Of a stretch of DNA of 64,000 nt, positions 33,209 to 42,917 are shown in pieces (the first letter of the stretch is position 1; every line of letters starts with the position of its first letter). The position numbers and the translations under genes were made by a program. The DNA is from Bin18 sp965200355. Its GTDB lineage: Bacteria; Desulfobacterota; Binatia; Bin18. The notes beneath the pieces are model-generated. The model had not been told where the DNA came from. It made no database searches and saw only the letters and a list, made by a program, of their open reading frames with translations. Location of the stretch: the NCBI GenBank assembly GCA_965200355.1, contig OZ241351.1:2480001-2544000 (forward strand). Direction: 5' to 3'.

Positions 33209-36064
33209 CTACCCTTGGGGGGGTGCGCCTGAGGCCAGGACAGGACTGGCGGGCCAGCCTGATTTCTTCCGCGTCGTCCGCGGCTCGTTTGCCCGCTGCT
33301 CCTTGAGGACCGCGTGGGCTGCGGCGAGCCGCGCAATCGGGACGCGATAGGGCGAACAGGAGACATAATCCAAGCCGATAGTATGGCAGAACTCAACCGA
33401 GGCGGGGTCTCCGCCATGTTCGCCACAGATCCCCATTTTTAATCGCTCTCTGACGGCGCGCCCCTTTTGGACGGCGAGGGCAATAAGCTGGCCAACACCC
33501 TCAAGGTCGAGTGAGCCAAACGGGTCTTGGGGGAAAATACCTTGCGAAACGTAGTCGGGGAGAAATTTCCCGGAGTCATCCCGGCTCAGCCCGAGCGTCA
33601 TTTGCGTCAGGTCGTTTGTGCCAAATGAAAAGAAGTCGGCCGCGGCAGCAATATCATCGGCTCGCAAGGCGGCGCGAGGAACTTCGATCATCGTGCCGAT
33701 CAAATAATGCGGGGTCGCGCCCTGAGCGGCAATGACTTCAGCGCACACATGGGCAATCCGCTTGCGCAGGATTTCAAGTTCGCGCTTATGGCCCACCAGG
33801 GGGACCATGATCTCGGGGAGGACCGTGAGCCCGGCCCGTGTCAGCTCACAGGTCGCTTCCATAATCGCCGTGACTTGGGCTTCATAAATTTCTGGAAAGG
33901 TAATGCCCAGACGACAGCCCCGATGGCCTAACATCGGATTCAGTTCGTGCAATACGTTCCGTTTGGTGCGCAGGCGTTCGGCCGGCACGTTGAGCTTGGC
34001 GGCGAGCTCCGCCAAGTCCTTATCCGTCTGGGGCAGAAACTCATGCAGCGGGGGGTCAAAGAGGCGGATGGTCACCGGCAGGCCCTCCATCGCGCGCAAA
34101 ATCCCGATAAAGTCCGCCTTCTGCATGGGAACAATTTTCTCGAGAGCCCGAATCCGTCCGATTGTGTTATCGGCCAGGATCATTTCTCGGACCGCATCAA
34201 TGCGGTCGCCCTCAAAAAACATATGTTCTGTCCGACACAGGCCGATCCCTTCTGCCCCAAAGGAGCGGGCGACTTGCGCATCATGGGGGGTATCGGCATT
34301 GGCGCGGACACGCAGCCGGCGCAAGCGGTCGGCCCACGTCATCAGGGCTTTGAAGGCCGGACTTTCCATCTTGGGGGCACTGGTTGGGACGTGACCCTGG
34401 AAGACTTCGCCGGTTGAGCCCTCCAAGGTAATGAGGTCCCCAGACCGGATAACCAAGTCGGTGCCACGCACGCGAAACGCTTGCTGCGCGTAATCGATTT
34501 CCAGCGCCTCACACCCAACAACGGCACACTTGCCCATGCCGCGACTCACCAGGGCGGCGTGTGAGCTGGCCCCACCCCGGGTGGTCAGGATCCCTTCTGC
34601 GGCATTCATGCCATTGATGTCTTCTGGTGAGGTTTCAATCCGAACCAGGATGACCTGCCGTCCGGCACGGGTTGCCGCTTCGGCATCCTCAGCCGAGAAC
34701 ACCACTTCGCCACTCACCGCCCCAGGCGACGCCGGCAGGCCACGGGCGATAGCCTCCTTTGGGGCCTCGGGGTCAAGAATAGGATGGAGCAACTGATCGA
34801 GTTGGGCGGGGGCGACCCGCAGGATGGCTTGCTCCTCATCAATGAGCCCTTCGTACACCATATCCACGGCGATCTGTACGGCCGCGGCGGCCGTCCGTTT
34901 GGCCGTTCGTGTTTGGAGCATCCACAACGTGGTATGCTCTGAGGTGAATTCAATATCCTGGACATCGCTGTAGTGCGCTTCGAGCGTCCGGGCGACCGTC
35001 TGCAATTGCGCAAAGCAGTCCGGCATCTGCTCTTCCAGGGCGGGGTAGCGTTCTTTCCGCTCGTCTTCCGAACGCCCTTCGCGTTGGGCGCGCTGGCGGG
35101 ACGCTGAGAGGGTGATTTGTTGAGGCGTGCGGATACCGGCAACAACATCTTCTCCTTGAGCGTTAATAAGAAAGTCGCCATTCAGTTCGTTTGCTCCGGT
35201 AGACAGGTCACGGGTAAAGGCGACGCCGGTGGCGCAATCTTCTCCCAGGTTCCCGAACACCATGGCCTGGACTGTGACCGCGGTCCCCCATTCGTCCGGG
35301 ATGTTTTCCAGCCGCCGATACGTGGCCGCTCGGGTATTATTCCACGAACGGAACACCGCACCGACCGCGCCCCAGAGCTGGTCGTGGGGATCGTCGGGAA
35401 ACGGGACGCCCGACCGCTCATGAATGAGCCCCTTGAATGCGGAAACCAGGGCTTGCAGGTCTTCCGCCGTGAATTGGGTGTCATGCTCTATCTCGCGGGC
35501 GGCTTTTTTCTCCTCAATAATACGCTCAAAAGGGTCTCGTTCCGTCTTGGATTGTGGCTTGAGGCCGAGCACGACATCCCCGTACATCTGCACAAAGCGG
35601 CGATAGCAATCATAGGCAAAACGGGGGTTGTCGGACTGCTGAATGAGCCCGTGGACGGTCTTATCGTTCAGGCCGAGATTCAGCACCGTGTCCATCATGC
35701 CAGGCATGGACACCCGGGCGCCCGACCGGACCGATAAGAGCAGGGGATTTGTCGCGTTGCCAAAGCGGCGGCCCATGATTTTTTCGATCCGCCGCAAGCC
35801 CGTCCGCACCTGCTGCGAGAGTTCCGGGGGATAGGTATGGCCATACGTATAGTAGTAGTTGCAGACTTCGGTTGTGATGGTCATACCAGGGGGAACGGGC
35901 AGACCCAGGCCGGCCATTTCTGCCAGATTGGCGCCCTTCCCGCCGAGGAGCCAATTGAGATTCGCCCGCCCATCGGCTTGGCCAGCGCCGAAAGAGTAGA
36001 CGTAGCGTTTGCGCCGTGATCGTTGCGGTCGTTTTTGGAGCCCGTTTTGTGCTTTGGTATTCAT
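33209..36064 (-). CDS. ppdK: Pyruvate, phosphate dikinase
   Basis: 951 residues; reversibly converts pyruvate, ATP and phosphate to PEP, AMP and diphosphate. The N-terminal ATP-grasp domain has LGGKGANLAEM and GLPVPPG, the swivelling phosphohistidine domain has TTRGGASSHAALVSRGMGK near residue 490, and the C-terminal PEP domain has LCRTEHMFF, EINPMLGHRG-type LNPMLGHRGCRLGI and FSFGTNDLTQMTLG. The protein is about 70 residues longer than usual because of a Lys/Arg-rich N-terminal tail (KRPQRSRRKR) and a C-terminal extension. Cytosolic. Confidence 0.96.
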   Translation of the reverse strand: MNTKAQNGLQKRPQRSRRKRYVYSFGAGQADGRANLNWLLGGKGANLAEMAGLGLPVPPGMTITTEVCNYYYTYGHTYPPELSQQVRTGLRRIEKIMGRRFGNATNPLLLSVRSGARVSMPGMMDTVLNLGLNDKTVHGLIQQSDNPRFAYDCYRRFVQMYGDVVLGLKPQSKTERDPFERIIEEKKAAREIEHDTQFTAEDLQALVSAFKGLIHERSGVPFPDDPHDQLWGAVGAVFRSWNNTRAATYRRLENIPDEWGTAVTVQAMVFGNLGEDCATGVAFTRDLSTGANELNGDFLINAQGEDVVAGIRTPQQITLSASRQRAQREGRSEDERKERYPALEEQMPDCFAQLQTVARTLEAHYSDVQDIEFTSEHTTLWMLQTRTAKRTAAAAVQIAVDMVYEGLIDEEQAILRVAPAQLDQLLHPILDPEAPKEAIARGLPASPGAVSGEVVFSAEDAEAATRAGRQVILVRIETSPEDINGMNAAEGILTTRGGASSHAALVSRGMGKCAVVGCEALEIDYAQQAFRVRGTDLVIRSGDLITLEGSTGEVFQGHVPTSAPKMESPAFKALMTWADRLRRLRVRANADTPHDAQVARSFGAEGIGLCRTEHMFFEGDRIDAVREMILADNTIGRIRALEKIVPMQKADFIGILRAMEGLPVTIRLFDPPLHEFLPQTDKDLAELAAKLNVPAERLRTKRNVLHELNPMLGHRGCRLGITFPEIYEAQVTAIMEATCELTRAGLTVLPEIMVPLVGHKRELEILRKRIAHVCAEVIAAQGATPHYLIGTMIEVPRAALRADDIAAAADFFSFGTNDLTQMTLGLSRDDSGKFLPDYVSQGIFPQDPFGSLDLEGVGQLIALAVQKGRAVRERLKMGICGEHGGDPASVEFCHTIGLDYVSCSPYRVPIARLAAAHAVLKEQRANEPRTTRKKSGWPASPVLASGAPPQG

Positions 36065-36151
36065 GCGTTGCGCTCATTATGCCGGCTGTCTGGCCACAAT
36101 AGCTCTCTGTCCCAACGGAAAGGTGTCTGGCCTGAGTGTAGGCGAGCCCTA

Positions 36152-36982
36152 TCACCCACTCTCCGGGTCGTCAATGCAAGACGGGGGAGCAGAGGCAGGG
36201 GAGACGCCTGACACCTCGACTTGCTCAAGAAAGGTGCGTGATTTGAGGGGCCGGGGTAAATGCTGCGCCAAAAGCCGCGCCACCAGGGAGCGTGTTTCCT
36301 GGCAGAGACGGAGAGACCTGGGCTCAGGGTGCGCCTCGGGCAGGCTGGCACTGCTGAGCCAGGTCTGGAGCAGGCTGAGCGTTTCAAGAGAGAGGCGAAA
36401 CGTCGCGCCTCCCTGCGTAGCGCATCGAGGACACAACAGGCCGCTGAGACTTGGAGAGAAAAGGGGGGCCGGCCCGTCCGTCGGGTACGGTATGAGGGAG
36501 GTCCCGCAGACACAACAGGTACTCAGGTTTGGGGCATAGCCAACCTCAACGAGGAGTCGTAACTCAAAAGCCGGCAGAGACAGAGCCGGGAGCGGAGATG
36601 ATGCTTCAAGTTGCACTAAAGCCGACAGGAGGAGCGCGTAGATTTCCCGTCCGGCCTCCCGCCCAGCGACCATGACGTCGGTCAGCTCGACCATATAACT
36701 CGCGAGCGCAAAACGCTGGAGGTCTTGACTCGGCCGGCGAAATGCCTGGACCAGCTCGCAGCCCAGGATAAAAACCAGATCATTAGCGCGACTTGGCCGA
36801 AATCTGAGACGCATATGGGTGAAGAGTTCAAGAACGTTGACAAAACGGCGTCGTGAGCGTTTTGCCCCTTTTGCAATCCCGGTGACCTTCCCCCAGTCCT
36901 GGGTGAGGCAGGTCACGATCTTGTCCGACTCTCCGTGGGCGCGTGTACGCAGAACAATAGCGAGGGTCCGTTCTTCTTGCAT
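36152..36982 (-). CDS. recO: DNA repair protein RecO
   Basis: 276 residues. N-terminal OB fold (AIVLRTRAHGESDKIVTCLT, then GKVTGIAKGAKRSRRR), helical core, and a C-terminal zinc finger visible as STCCVCGTSL near residue 158 and LLCPRCA near 185. It loads RecA with RecF and RecR at single-strand gaps. Divergent from grpE: the 127-base gap between them holds a plus-strand promoter. Confidence 0.94.
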   Translation of the reverse strand: MQEERTLAIVLRTRAHGESDKIVTCLTQDWGKVTGIAKGAKRSRRRFVNVLELFTHMRLRFRPSRANDLVFILGCELVQAFRRPSQDLQRFALASYMVELTDVMVAGREAGREIYALLLSALVQLEASSPLPALSLPAFELRLLVEVGYAPNLSTCCVCGTSLIPYPTDGPAPLFSPSLSGLLCPRCATQGGATFRLSLETLSLLQTWLSSASLPEAHPEPRSLRLCQETRSLVARLLAQHLPRPLKSRTFLEQVEVSGVSPASAPPSCIDDPESG

Positions 36983-36989
36983 TTGCAGC

Positions 36990-37018
36990 TTGACAGTCCA
37001 GGGGGTGATTCTTACATT
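36990..37018 (+). promoter_or_regulatory. Probable promoter of the grpE-dnaK operon
   Basis: TTGACA (36990-36995) with a 17-base spacer and TACATT (37013-37018), matching the sigma-70 consensus well. I looked for a CIRCE inverted repeat (TTAGCACTC and GAGTGCTAA) and for the sigma-32 -10 CCCCAT form at the proper spacing and saw neither, so heat-shock control is not shown by the sequence. Confidence 0.5.
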
Positions 37019-37109
37019 TCCTTCAACTTTTCTTCTTTACCTACCATAAACATATGAAAAAGCGAACAAATACGAACGGTGAGCAGAGGCCGGCGGAAGA
37101 GCCAGGAGC

Positions 37110-37859
37110 ATGAGGGAAGGTATGGAAAAACAGGAAGATAGTCAGCCACAAGAACCGGAGAAGACGCCTGACCACGGCTCCGACCGGACGTTTGCGGGGG
37201 CCTCAGAGACTGCGGATGGGAAGGCGGCCGACCCAGAGCAAGCAGGCAATCAGGAGGGGTGGGAAGGACAAGAAAATGCAGCAGCAGAGGGAGGCGAGGC
37301 CGCGGAACACGAGGAGCCGGCCGACCACGATACGCCCGATGAACTGAGCCGCGTGCGGGAACAACTCGTCGCGCAAGAAGCGCTCGTCAAGGAGCACTCC
37401 GAGCTATTGCTCCGGGAACGGGCTGAACTGGAAAATTTCAAACGGCGGATGCAGCGGGAGAAAAGTGAATCGCTGCGTTTTGCGAGCGAGCCACTGCTGC
37501 GCGATATTGTGCTCGTTATTGACAATCTGGAGCGCGCAGTCGCCCACGCCAAGGAGAGCGAAGGCAGTCAGGCGCTGATTGAGGGCGTGGAATTAGTCTT
37601 ACGGTCGCTGCTGGACACCATAGGTCGGCACGGCGTGAGTCGGGTGCAAGCAAAGGGAGAGGCGTTTAATCCGAGTTTGCATGAAGCAGTGGCGCAAGTG
37701 GAAAATACCGAGCTTGCGCCAAATACGGTGCTGGACGAACATCAGGCCGGATATCAGCTGCATGACCGCTTATTGCGTCCAGCCATGGTGAGCGTTTCCA
37801 AAGCACTGCCACAGGCCCAGCCGGCCCAGAAAGCAGGAGAGGAAAAATCAGCGTCGTAA
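37110..37859 (+). CDS. grpE: Nucleotide exchange factor GrpE
   Basis: 249 residues. A long acidic, disordered N-terminal tail (about 80 residues, rich in E, Q, A) precedes the coiled coil (LVAQEALVKEHSELLLRERAELENF) and the DnaK-binding head (LLRDIVLVIDNLERAV, FNPSLHEAV). It removes ADP from DnaK. The ATG at 37110 and one four codons later at 37122 are equally possible; both lie within a purine-rich stretch. First gene of the dnaK set here. Confidence 0.94.
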   Translation: MREGMEKQEDSQPQEPEKTPDHGSDRTFAGASETADGKAADPEQAGNQEGWEGQENAAAEGGEAAEHEEPADHDTPDELSRVREQLVAQEALVKEHSELLLRERAELENFKRRMQREKSESLRFASEPLLRDIVLVIDNLERAVAHAKESEGSQALIEGVELVLRSLLDTIGRHGVSRVQAKGEAFNPSLHEAVAQVENTELAPNTVLDEHQAGYQLHDRLLRPAMVSVSKALPQAQPAQKAGEEKSAS

Positions 37860-37942
37860 CGGTTCAACGGACCAGGTGATGATTAGCAAATGCTGTACAA
37901 CGGGAGTCGCCCGACAAGGCGCTCACTATAAGGAGAATAGGC

Positions 37943-39877
37943 ATGGCAAAGGTGATTGGGATTGATTTGGGAACAACAAACTCCGTGGTATCCGTCATGG
38001 AAGGTGGCGAGCCCACGGTGGTCACGAACGCTGAGGGCAATCGAACGACCCCCTCTGTTGTCGCTTTCTCTGAGAGTGGGGAGCGGCTTGTTGGGCAGAT
38101 TGCCCGGCGTCAAGCCGTGACCAACCCGGAGAATACGATTTTTTCGATTAAACGCCTCATTGGCCATCGCTATGAAGACAAAGAGGTGGACAAAGCGAAA
38201 CATCTGCTGCCCTACCAAGTGGTCAAAGCCGAGAGCGGAGATGCCTGGGTTGAGAGTCGTGGCAAACAATACAGCCCACCCGAGATTTCAGCATTCACCT
38301 TACAGAAGATGAAACAAACAGCCGAGGATTATCTTGGCGAGCCGGTCTCTGACGCGGTGATTACCGTGCCAGCGTATTTCAACGACTCTCAGCGGCAGGC
38401 CACCAAAGACGCCGGCCGCATCGCTGGCTTGAATGTGCAGCGGATTATCAATGAGCCGACCGCGGCGTCGCTGGCGTATGGGCTCGACAAAAAAAAGGAT
38501 GAAAAGATCGCGGTGTTCGACCTGGGTGGGGGAACCTTTGACATCTCCATCCTCGAAGTTGGAGACGGCGTGTTTGAGGTCAAGGCAACGAACGGGGACA
38601 CCTTCCTGGGGGGCGATGATTTCGACCAAGGTATCATCGATTATCTTGCTGATGAATTTCAAAAGGATCAGGGGGTTGATCTGCGCACCGACCGAATGGC
38701 CCTCCAGCGCTTGAAAGAGGCCGGCGAGAAGGCCAAGTGCGAGCTGTCGTCTTCGGTAGAGACCGAAATCAACCTGCCCTTTATTACCGCGGACCAGACT
38801 GGGCCGAAACATCTCACCATGAAACTCACCCGGGCCAAGCTGGAAGCGTTGTGCGCTGATTTGCTGGACCGTCTTGACCCGCCCTGCCTCACGGCCCTGA
38901 AAGACGCGGGCCTCTCCGCCCAGCAGATCGATGAGATCGTCCTGGTGGGTGGTATGACACGTATGCCGGCGGTACAGGCGCGGGCCGCCAAAATTTTTGG
39001 GAAAGAGCCGCATAAAGGGGTGAATCCTGACGAAGTGGTCGCGGTCGGGGCAGCCATTCAGGGCGCAGTCCTGACCGGCGATGTGAAAGATGTGCTTCTG
39101 TTAGACGTGACGCCGCTCTCCTTGGGCATTGAAACGCTCGGGGGTGTTTTTACCCGGCTGATTGAGAAAAACACGACGATTCCCACCAAAAAGAGCCAAG
39201 TCTTTTCAACCGCGGCCGACAGCCAACCGGAGGTGACGATTCGGGTGCATCAGGGCGAGCGCGAAATGGCGTCGGACAATAAGCTATTGGGCCAGTTTAA
39301 TCTTGGCGGGATTCCGCCGGCGCCGCGCGGTGTCCCTCAAATCGAAGTGACCTTTGATATTGACGCGAACGGTATTGTCCACGTGAACGCCAAGGACCTC
39401 GGGACCGGAAAAGAGCAATCGATTCAAATTACGGCCTCCAGCGGCCTGTCCGAGGCAGAAATCCAGGATATGGTGCGGGATGCCGAGTCTCATGCCGAAG
39501 AAGACCAGAAGAAAAAGGCCCGCATTGAGGCGCATAATCAGCTTGATGCGCTGATCTATTCCATCGAGAAGTCTCTGGCCGAGCATAAAGACGCAACCGA
39601 TGCCGCAACGGTTGGGAATATCGAGGCCGCCTTAGAGCAAGCCAAAAAAGCCCTGGAGGGAGATGACACCGAAGCTATGCAGGCGGCAACGGAAGCACTG
39701 ACCCAGGCCTCTCATAAACTGGCGGAAGCCATGTATGCCAAAGCCGCCCAGGAGCAAGCGGAGGCGCAAGGGGCCCAAGCCGCTCCCGAGGCTGGGCCGG
39801 CAGGGGCCGATGGGCGTGACACCCAGGCAAAAAAGAACGACGACGTTGTTGATGCGGACTTTGAAGAGGTCAAGTAA
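37943..39877 (+). CDS. dnaK: Molecular chaperone DnaK (Hsp70)
   Basis: 644 residues; ATP-driven holding and release of unfolded chains. ATPase start IGIDLGTTNSVVSVMEGG, phosphate-loop IAVFDLGGGTFDISILE near 190, linker DVKDVLLLDVTPLSLGIETL near residue 385, then the peptide-binding domain and a C-terminal lid with an Ala/Gln-rich tail ending DVVDADFEEVK, the EEVD-like end. AAGGAGAATAGGC precedes the ATG at 37943. Confidence 0.98.
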   Translation: MAKVIGIDLGTTNSVVSVMEGGEPTVVTNAEGNRTTPSVVAFSESGERLVGQIARRQAVTNPENTIFSIKRLIGHRYEDKEVDKAKHLLPYQVVKAESGDAWVESRGKQYSPPEISAFTLQKMKQTAEDYLGEPVSDAVITVPAYFNDSQRQATKDAGRIAGLNVQRIINEPTAASLAYGLDKKKDEKIAVFDLGGGTFDISILEVGDGVFEVKATNGDTFLGGDDFDQGIIDYLADEFQKDQGVDLRTDRMALQRLKEAGEKAKCELSSSVETEINLPFITADQTGPKHLTMKLTRAKLEALCADLLDRLDPPCLTALKDAGLSAQQIDEIVLVGGMTRMPAVQARAAKIFGKEPHKGVNPDEVVAVGAAIQGAVLTGDVKDVLLLDVTPLSLGIETLGGVFTRLIEKNTTIPTKKSQVFSTAADSQPEVTIRVHQGEREMASDNKLLGQFNLGGIPPAPRGVPQIEVTFDIDANGIVHVNAKDLGTGKEQSIQITASSGLSEAEIQDMVRDAESHAEEDQKKKARIEAHNQLDALIYSIEKSLAEHKDATDAATVGNIEAALEQAKKALEGDDTEAMQAATEALTQASHKLAEAMYAKAAQEQAEAQGAQAAPEAGPAGADGRDTQAKKNDDVVDADFEEVK

Positions 39878-39908
39878 GGGTCTCGCTGTCTCTCGATACC
39901 CTTGTCAT

Positions 39909-39952
39909 AAGACCCCCGCTTCTCCTACAGTTGGAAGAGAAGTGAGGGTCTT
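39909..39952 (+). terminator. Hairpin between dnaK and dnaJ
   Basis: AAGACCC and CTTCTC on the left pair with GAGAAG and GGGTCTT on the right, giving two stems around a three-base mismatch. There is no T run after it, so it is more likely a partial terminator or an mRNA-stability element that lowers dnaJ relative to dnaK. Confidence 0.55.
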
Positions 39953-39976
39953 CCGTATCAGGGAATAGAGGTCGCT

Positions 39977-41089
39977 ATGGCAAGCAAAGCCGATTATTAC
40001 GAACTACTGGGTGTGAAGCGAGACATAGGCGCAGAAGATCTGAAAAAGGCATATCGCAAAGCCGCGCTCCGCTACCACCCGGACCGCAATCCTGGAGACA
40101 AGGCCGCCGAAGAGAAATTCAAAGAGCTTTCGGAAGCCTATCAAGTGCTCAGTGACCCGGAGAAACGCGCCCAGTATGATCGTTTTGGACATGCCGCATT
40201 TGAGCAAGGGGCGGGAGGATTTGGCGGCGGGTTCGACTTTTCAACGAATTTTGAAGACATCTTTGGGGATATTTTTGGAGATTTCTTCGGCGGTGGCGGC
40301 CGGACCGGGCGTCAGGCGCGTGGGCAAGACCTCAGTTATAGCCTGGCGGTCTCCTTTGAGGAGGCCGCCTTTGGGACGGAAAAAACCGTGTCCATTCAGC
40401 GCCGGGCGACGTGTGCGCCCTGTCAGGGGACTGGCGCGAAACCAGGCACGCGGCCCCAGACGTGTGGTAGCTGTCGTGGCAGCGGCCAGATGCGTTTTCA
40501 ACAAGGGTTCTTTACAGTGGCCCGAACCTGCAATCGGTGCGGCGGACAGGGGGCGGTGGTGAGCGACCCCTGCCCGGAGTGCCAGGGGGCCGGAGCGGTG
40601 CGGAAAACATCGAACTTGCAGGTGAAAATCCCTGGTGGAGTGGACTCCGGTTCTCGGCTCAAGCTGCGTGGAGAAGGCGAAGCCGGCCCGGCCGGTGGTA
40701 TTGCCGGCGACCTGTATGTCACCATTCAGGTGGGCGAGCATCTTCTTTTTGAGCGGCAAAATAATGAGGTGCTCTGCGAGTTGCCTATCAGCTTCCCGCA
40801 GGCGGCTCTTGGTGCTGATATCGAGGCCCCCACGCTTGAGGGCAAGATCAAAATGAAGGTGCCGGCCGGCACGCAATCGGGGAGTATCTTTCGACTCCGG
40901 GGAAAGGGCATCGTCGATTTGCGGGGTGGTGGGCGCGGCGACCAGCTCGTCCGCGTGGTGGTGGAAACCCCGACTGATCTTGGGGCCAAGCAGAAAGAAT
41001 TATTGGAAGAGTTTGCTCGGCTCAACGGGGGGGAGGCGCATCCCATCTCTAAAGGATTTTTCGATAAGGTCAAAGAACTGTTTGGATAG
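39977..41089 (+). CDS. dnaJ: Chaperone protein DnaJ (Hsp40)
   Basis: 370 residues, type I. J domain at 1-70 with the invariant HPD in YRKAALRYHPDRNPG; Gly/Phe-rich segment near 75-110; a zinc domain with four CxxCxGxG motifs (CAPCQGTG, CGSCRGSG, CNRCGGQG, CPECQGAG); and the substrate-binding C-terminal domain. It stimulates DnaK ATPase. The next gene starts six bases after its stop. Confidence 0.98.
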   Translation: MASKADYYELLGVKRDIGAEDLKKAYRKAALRYHPDRNPGDKAAEEKFKELSEAYQVLSDPEKRAQYDRFGHAAFEQGAGGFGGGFDFSTNFEDIFGDIFGDFFGGGGRTGRQARGQDLSYSLAVSFEEAAFGTEKTVSIQRRATCAPCQGTGAKPGTRPQTCGSCRGSGQMRFQQGFFTVARTCNRCGGQGAVVSDPCPECQGAGAVRKTSNLQVKIPGGVDSGSRLKLRGEGEAGPAGGIAGDLYVTIQVGEHLLFERQNNEVLCELPISFPQAALGADIEAPTLEGKIKMKVPAGTQSGSIFRLRGKGIVDLRGGGRGDQLVRVVVETPTDLGAKQKELLEEFARLNGGEAHPISKGFFDKVKELFG

Positions 41090-41095
41090 GCGGGT

Positions 41096-42103
41096 ATGAA
41101 AATACGGGACCTCGGCGAGTTTCCCTTTTTGCGCCGCCTGCGTGAGCGCTTACCGCCCCCCAGCCTCGACCCTCGGGTTCGGCTCGGCGTTGGCGATGAC
41201 TGCGCCGCCCTGTCACTCCCAGGACTCACCGTGTTGACAACCGACGCCATGATTGCCGGTGTCCACTTTCGGTGTGAGTGGGCCCCTTTTTCTGTCCTGG
41301 GGCAGAAAGCCTTTGCCGTCAATGCAAGCGACGTGGCCGCAATGGGCGCTGAGCCGGCCTTCGCCCTCCTCAGTTTGGGTGTTCCCCAAGACTTCGCAGT
41401 GGCAGACCTCGACGCCTTTTTTGACGGCTTCATTGCTGCTGCTCAGCAGATGCAGACCACCCTCATCGGCGGCAATATGAGCACCGCGCCGGTTTTGATG
41501 ATTTCCGTCTGCCTGCTCGGGCAGACACCCCACAGGCCGGTCGCCCGCTCTGGAGCGCAGGTTGGGGACGAAGTGTATGTGACAGGAACGCCGGGCGATG
41601 CCGCCTTAGGCCTACGCCTCCTCACTGGGCAACTGTCTGGAGAGGCCGACAGCGCCGCGGTCCACCACCTGAAACAGCGCTTCTTACGCCCGACTGCGCG
41701 TGTCTCGGTCGGAAAAGAACTGGCCGCCCACCACCTGGCAACGGCGATGATTGATGTCAGTGACGGACTGCTCCAGGATTTGGGCCATCTGTGTGAAGCG
41801 AGCCAGGTCGGGGCGGTTGTTGACGCCCAAGCGGTCCCGCTGTCCGCGGGGTATCGGACCTGCCTGGGCGCCCAGGATTGGGCGCCGGCCCTGGCTGGTG
41901 GCGAGGATTACGAGTTGCTCTTTAGTGCGTCGGTTACGGCACGGCCCAGCATACAGGCCGTCGCCGCCCACAGCGGCTGTGCGATTACCCGCATCGGCTC
42001 CCTGCTGCCCCAGGCCGACGGAGTGACCGTCAGATTACCGGACGGGTCGCGCCCCGCGAGCGCGTTTACCGGCTTTAACCATTTCGCGCAGGACCGGCCA
42101 TGA
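41096..42103 (+). CDS. thiL: Thiamine-monophosphate kinase
   Basis: 335 residues; phosphorylates thiamine phosphate to the diphosphate cofactor. The family metal-binding motifs are present: VGDDCAAL near residue 37, LTTDAMIAGVHF near 53, and GGNMSTAP near 128, with AVNASDVAAMGAEP between. It starts six bases after dnaJ and its stop overlaps the next start by four bases (ATGA). Confidence 0.95.
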   Translation: MKIRDLGEFPFLRRLRERLPPPSLDPRVRLGVGDDCAALSLPGLTVLTTDAMIAGVHFRCEWAPFSVLGQKAFAVNASDVAAMGAEPAFALLSLGVPQDFAVADLDAFFDGFIAAAQQMQTTLIGGNMSTAPVLMISVCLLGQTPHRPVARSGAQVGDEVYVTGTPGDAALGLRLLTGQLSGEADSAAVHHLKQRFLRPTARVSVGKELAAHHLATAMIDVSDGLLQDLGHLCEASQVGAVVDAQAVPLSAGYRTCLGAQDWAPALAGGEDYELLFSASVTARPSIQAVAAHSGCAITRIGSLLPQADGVTVRLPDGSRPASAFTGFNHFAQDRP

Positions 42104-42873
42104 CACCAGACCGTCTGGCTGCCATGCTGGCCCAAGTGCAACAGGGCGTGTTGCCGGTCGAGCAGGCGCTTGACCGGCTGAAGCAGCTCCCTTTTGAAGA
42201 CCTTGGCTTCGCCCGTGTTGACCACCACCGGACGCTGCGCAAGGGCTTTCCCGAGGTCATTTGGGGCCCAGGAAAAACGAGTCAGCAGATTGCCGCCATT
42301 GCCGCCCGTCTGGTTGAGCAGGGGCAGCCGGCGCTGATTACCCGGCTCGATGAAAAGCAGGCCCAGGAGGTCCGTACTGCCTTGCCGGCCCTGGTCTACT
42401 ACCCGGCGGCCCGCCTCGGAGCCCTGGGCGAACAACCGACCCCCAGGACGCGCGTGCCCCTTCTGGTAGTCGCGGCTGGAACTGCGGATATTCCGGTTGC
42501 CGAAGAGGCCGTCATCTCGGCCGAGTGGCTCGGCAATACGGTCGAGCGTTTATACGACGTCGGCGTGGCTGGTCTGCATCGCCTGTTTGCGCATCTGGAC
42601 CGCCTTAGAGCCGCGTCCGTCTTGATTGTCGTGGCTGGTATGGAAGGGGCGCTGCCGAGTGTGATTGGCGGGTTGGTAGACCGGCCCATCATCGCGGTCC
42701 CAACGAGTATCGGCTATGGGGCCAGTTTCGGGGGGGTCGCCGCACTCCTGGCGATGCTCAACTCCTGTGCCGCCGGGGTAACGGTGGTGAATATCGATAA
42801 CGGATTTGGTGCCGCGGCCGCGGCGACCTTGATCAATCGGTCCAACACTGAGCGCGCCGACCAGCACGACTGA
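42100..42873 (+). CDS. larB: Nickel-pincer cofactor biosynthesis protein LarB
   Basis: 257 residues; carboxylates and hydrolyses nicotinic acid adenine dinucleotide to pyridinium-3,5-biscarboxylic acid mononucleotide, the first step to the NPN cofactor of lactate racemase and its relatives. Typical features: LPFEDLGFARVDHHR near the N-terminus, GFPEVIWGPGKT, and the PurE-like end with AGMEGALPSVIGGLV and AVPTSIGYGASFGG. LarC and LarE, the other cofactor genes, are not in the window. ATGA overlap with thiL suggests coupling. Confidence 0.93.
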   Translation: MTPDRLAAMLAQVQQGVLPVEQALDRLKQLPFEDLGFARVDHHRTLRKGFPEVIWGPGKTSQQIAAIAARLVEQGQPALITRLDEKQAQEVRTALPALVYYPAARLGALGEQPTPRTRVPLLVVAAGTADIPVAEEAVISAEWLGNTVERLYDVGVAGLHRLFAHLDRLRAASVLIVVAGMEGALPSVIGGLVDRPIIAVPTSIGYGASFGGVAALLAMLNSCAAGVTVVNIDNGFGAAAAATLINRSNTERADQHD

Positions 42874-42917
42874 GACACCACCGCAGCCCGTGCCCTGCTC
42901 GCCGGCTGAGCAAGCCT

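Noticed and set aside
36983..37109. CIRCE or sigma-32 element before grpE
   Set aside because: No TTAGCACTC inverted repeat and no CCCCAT -10 at the right distance; only an ordinary promoter is visible.
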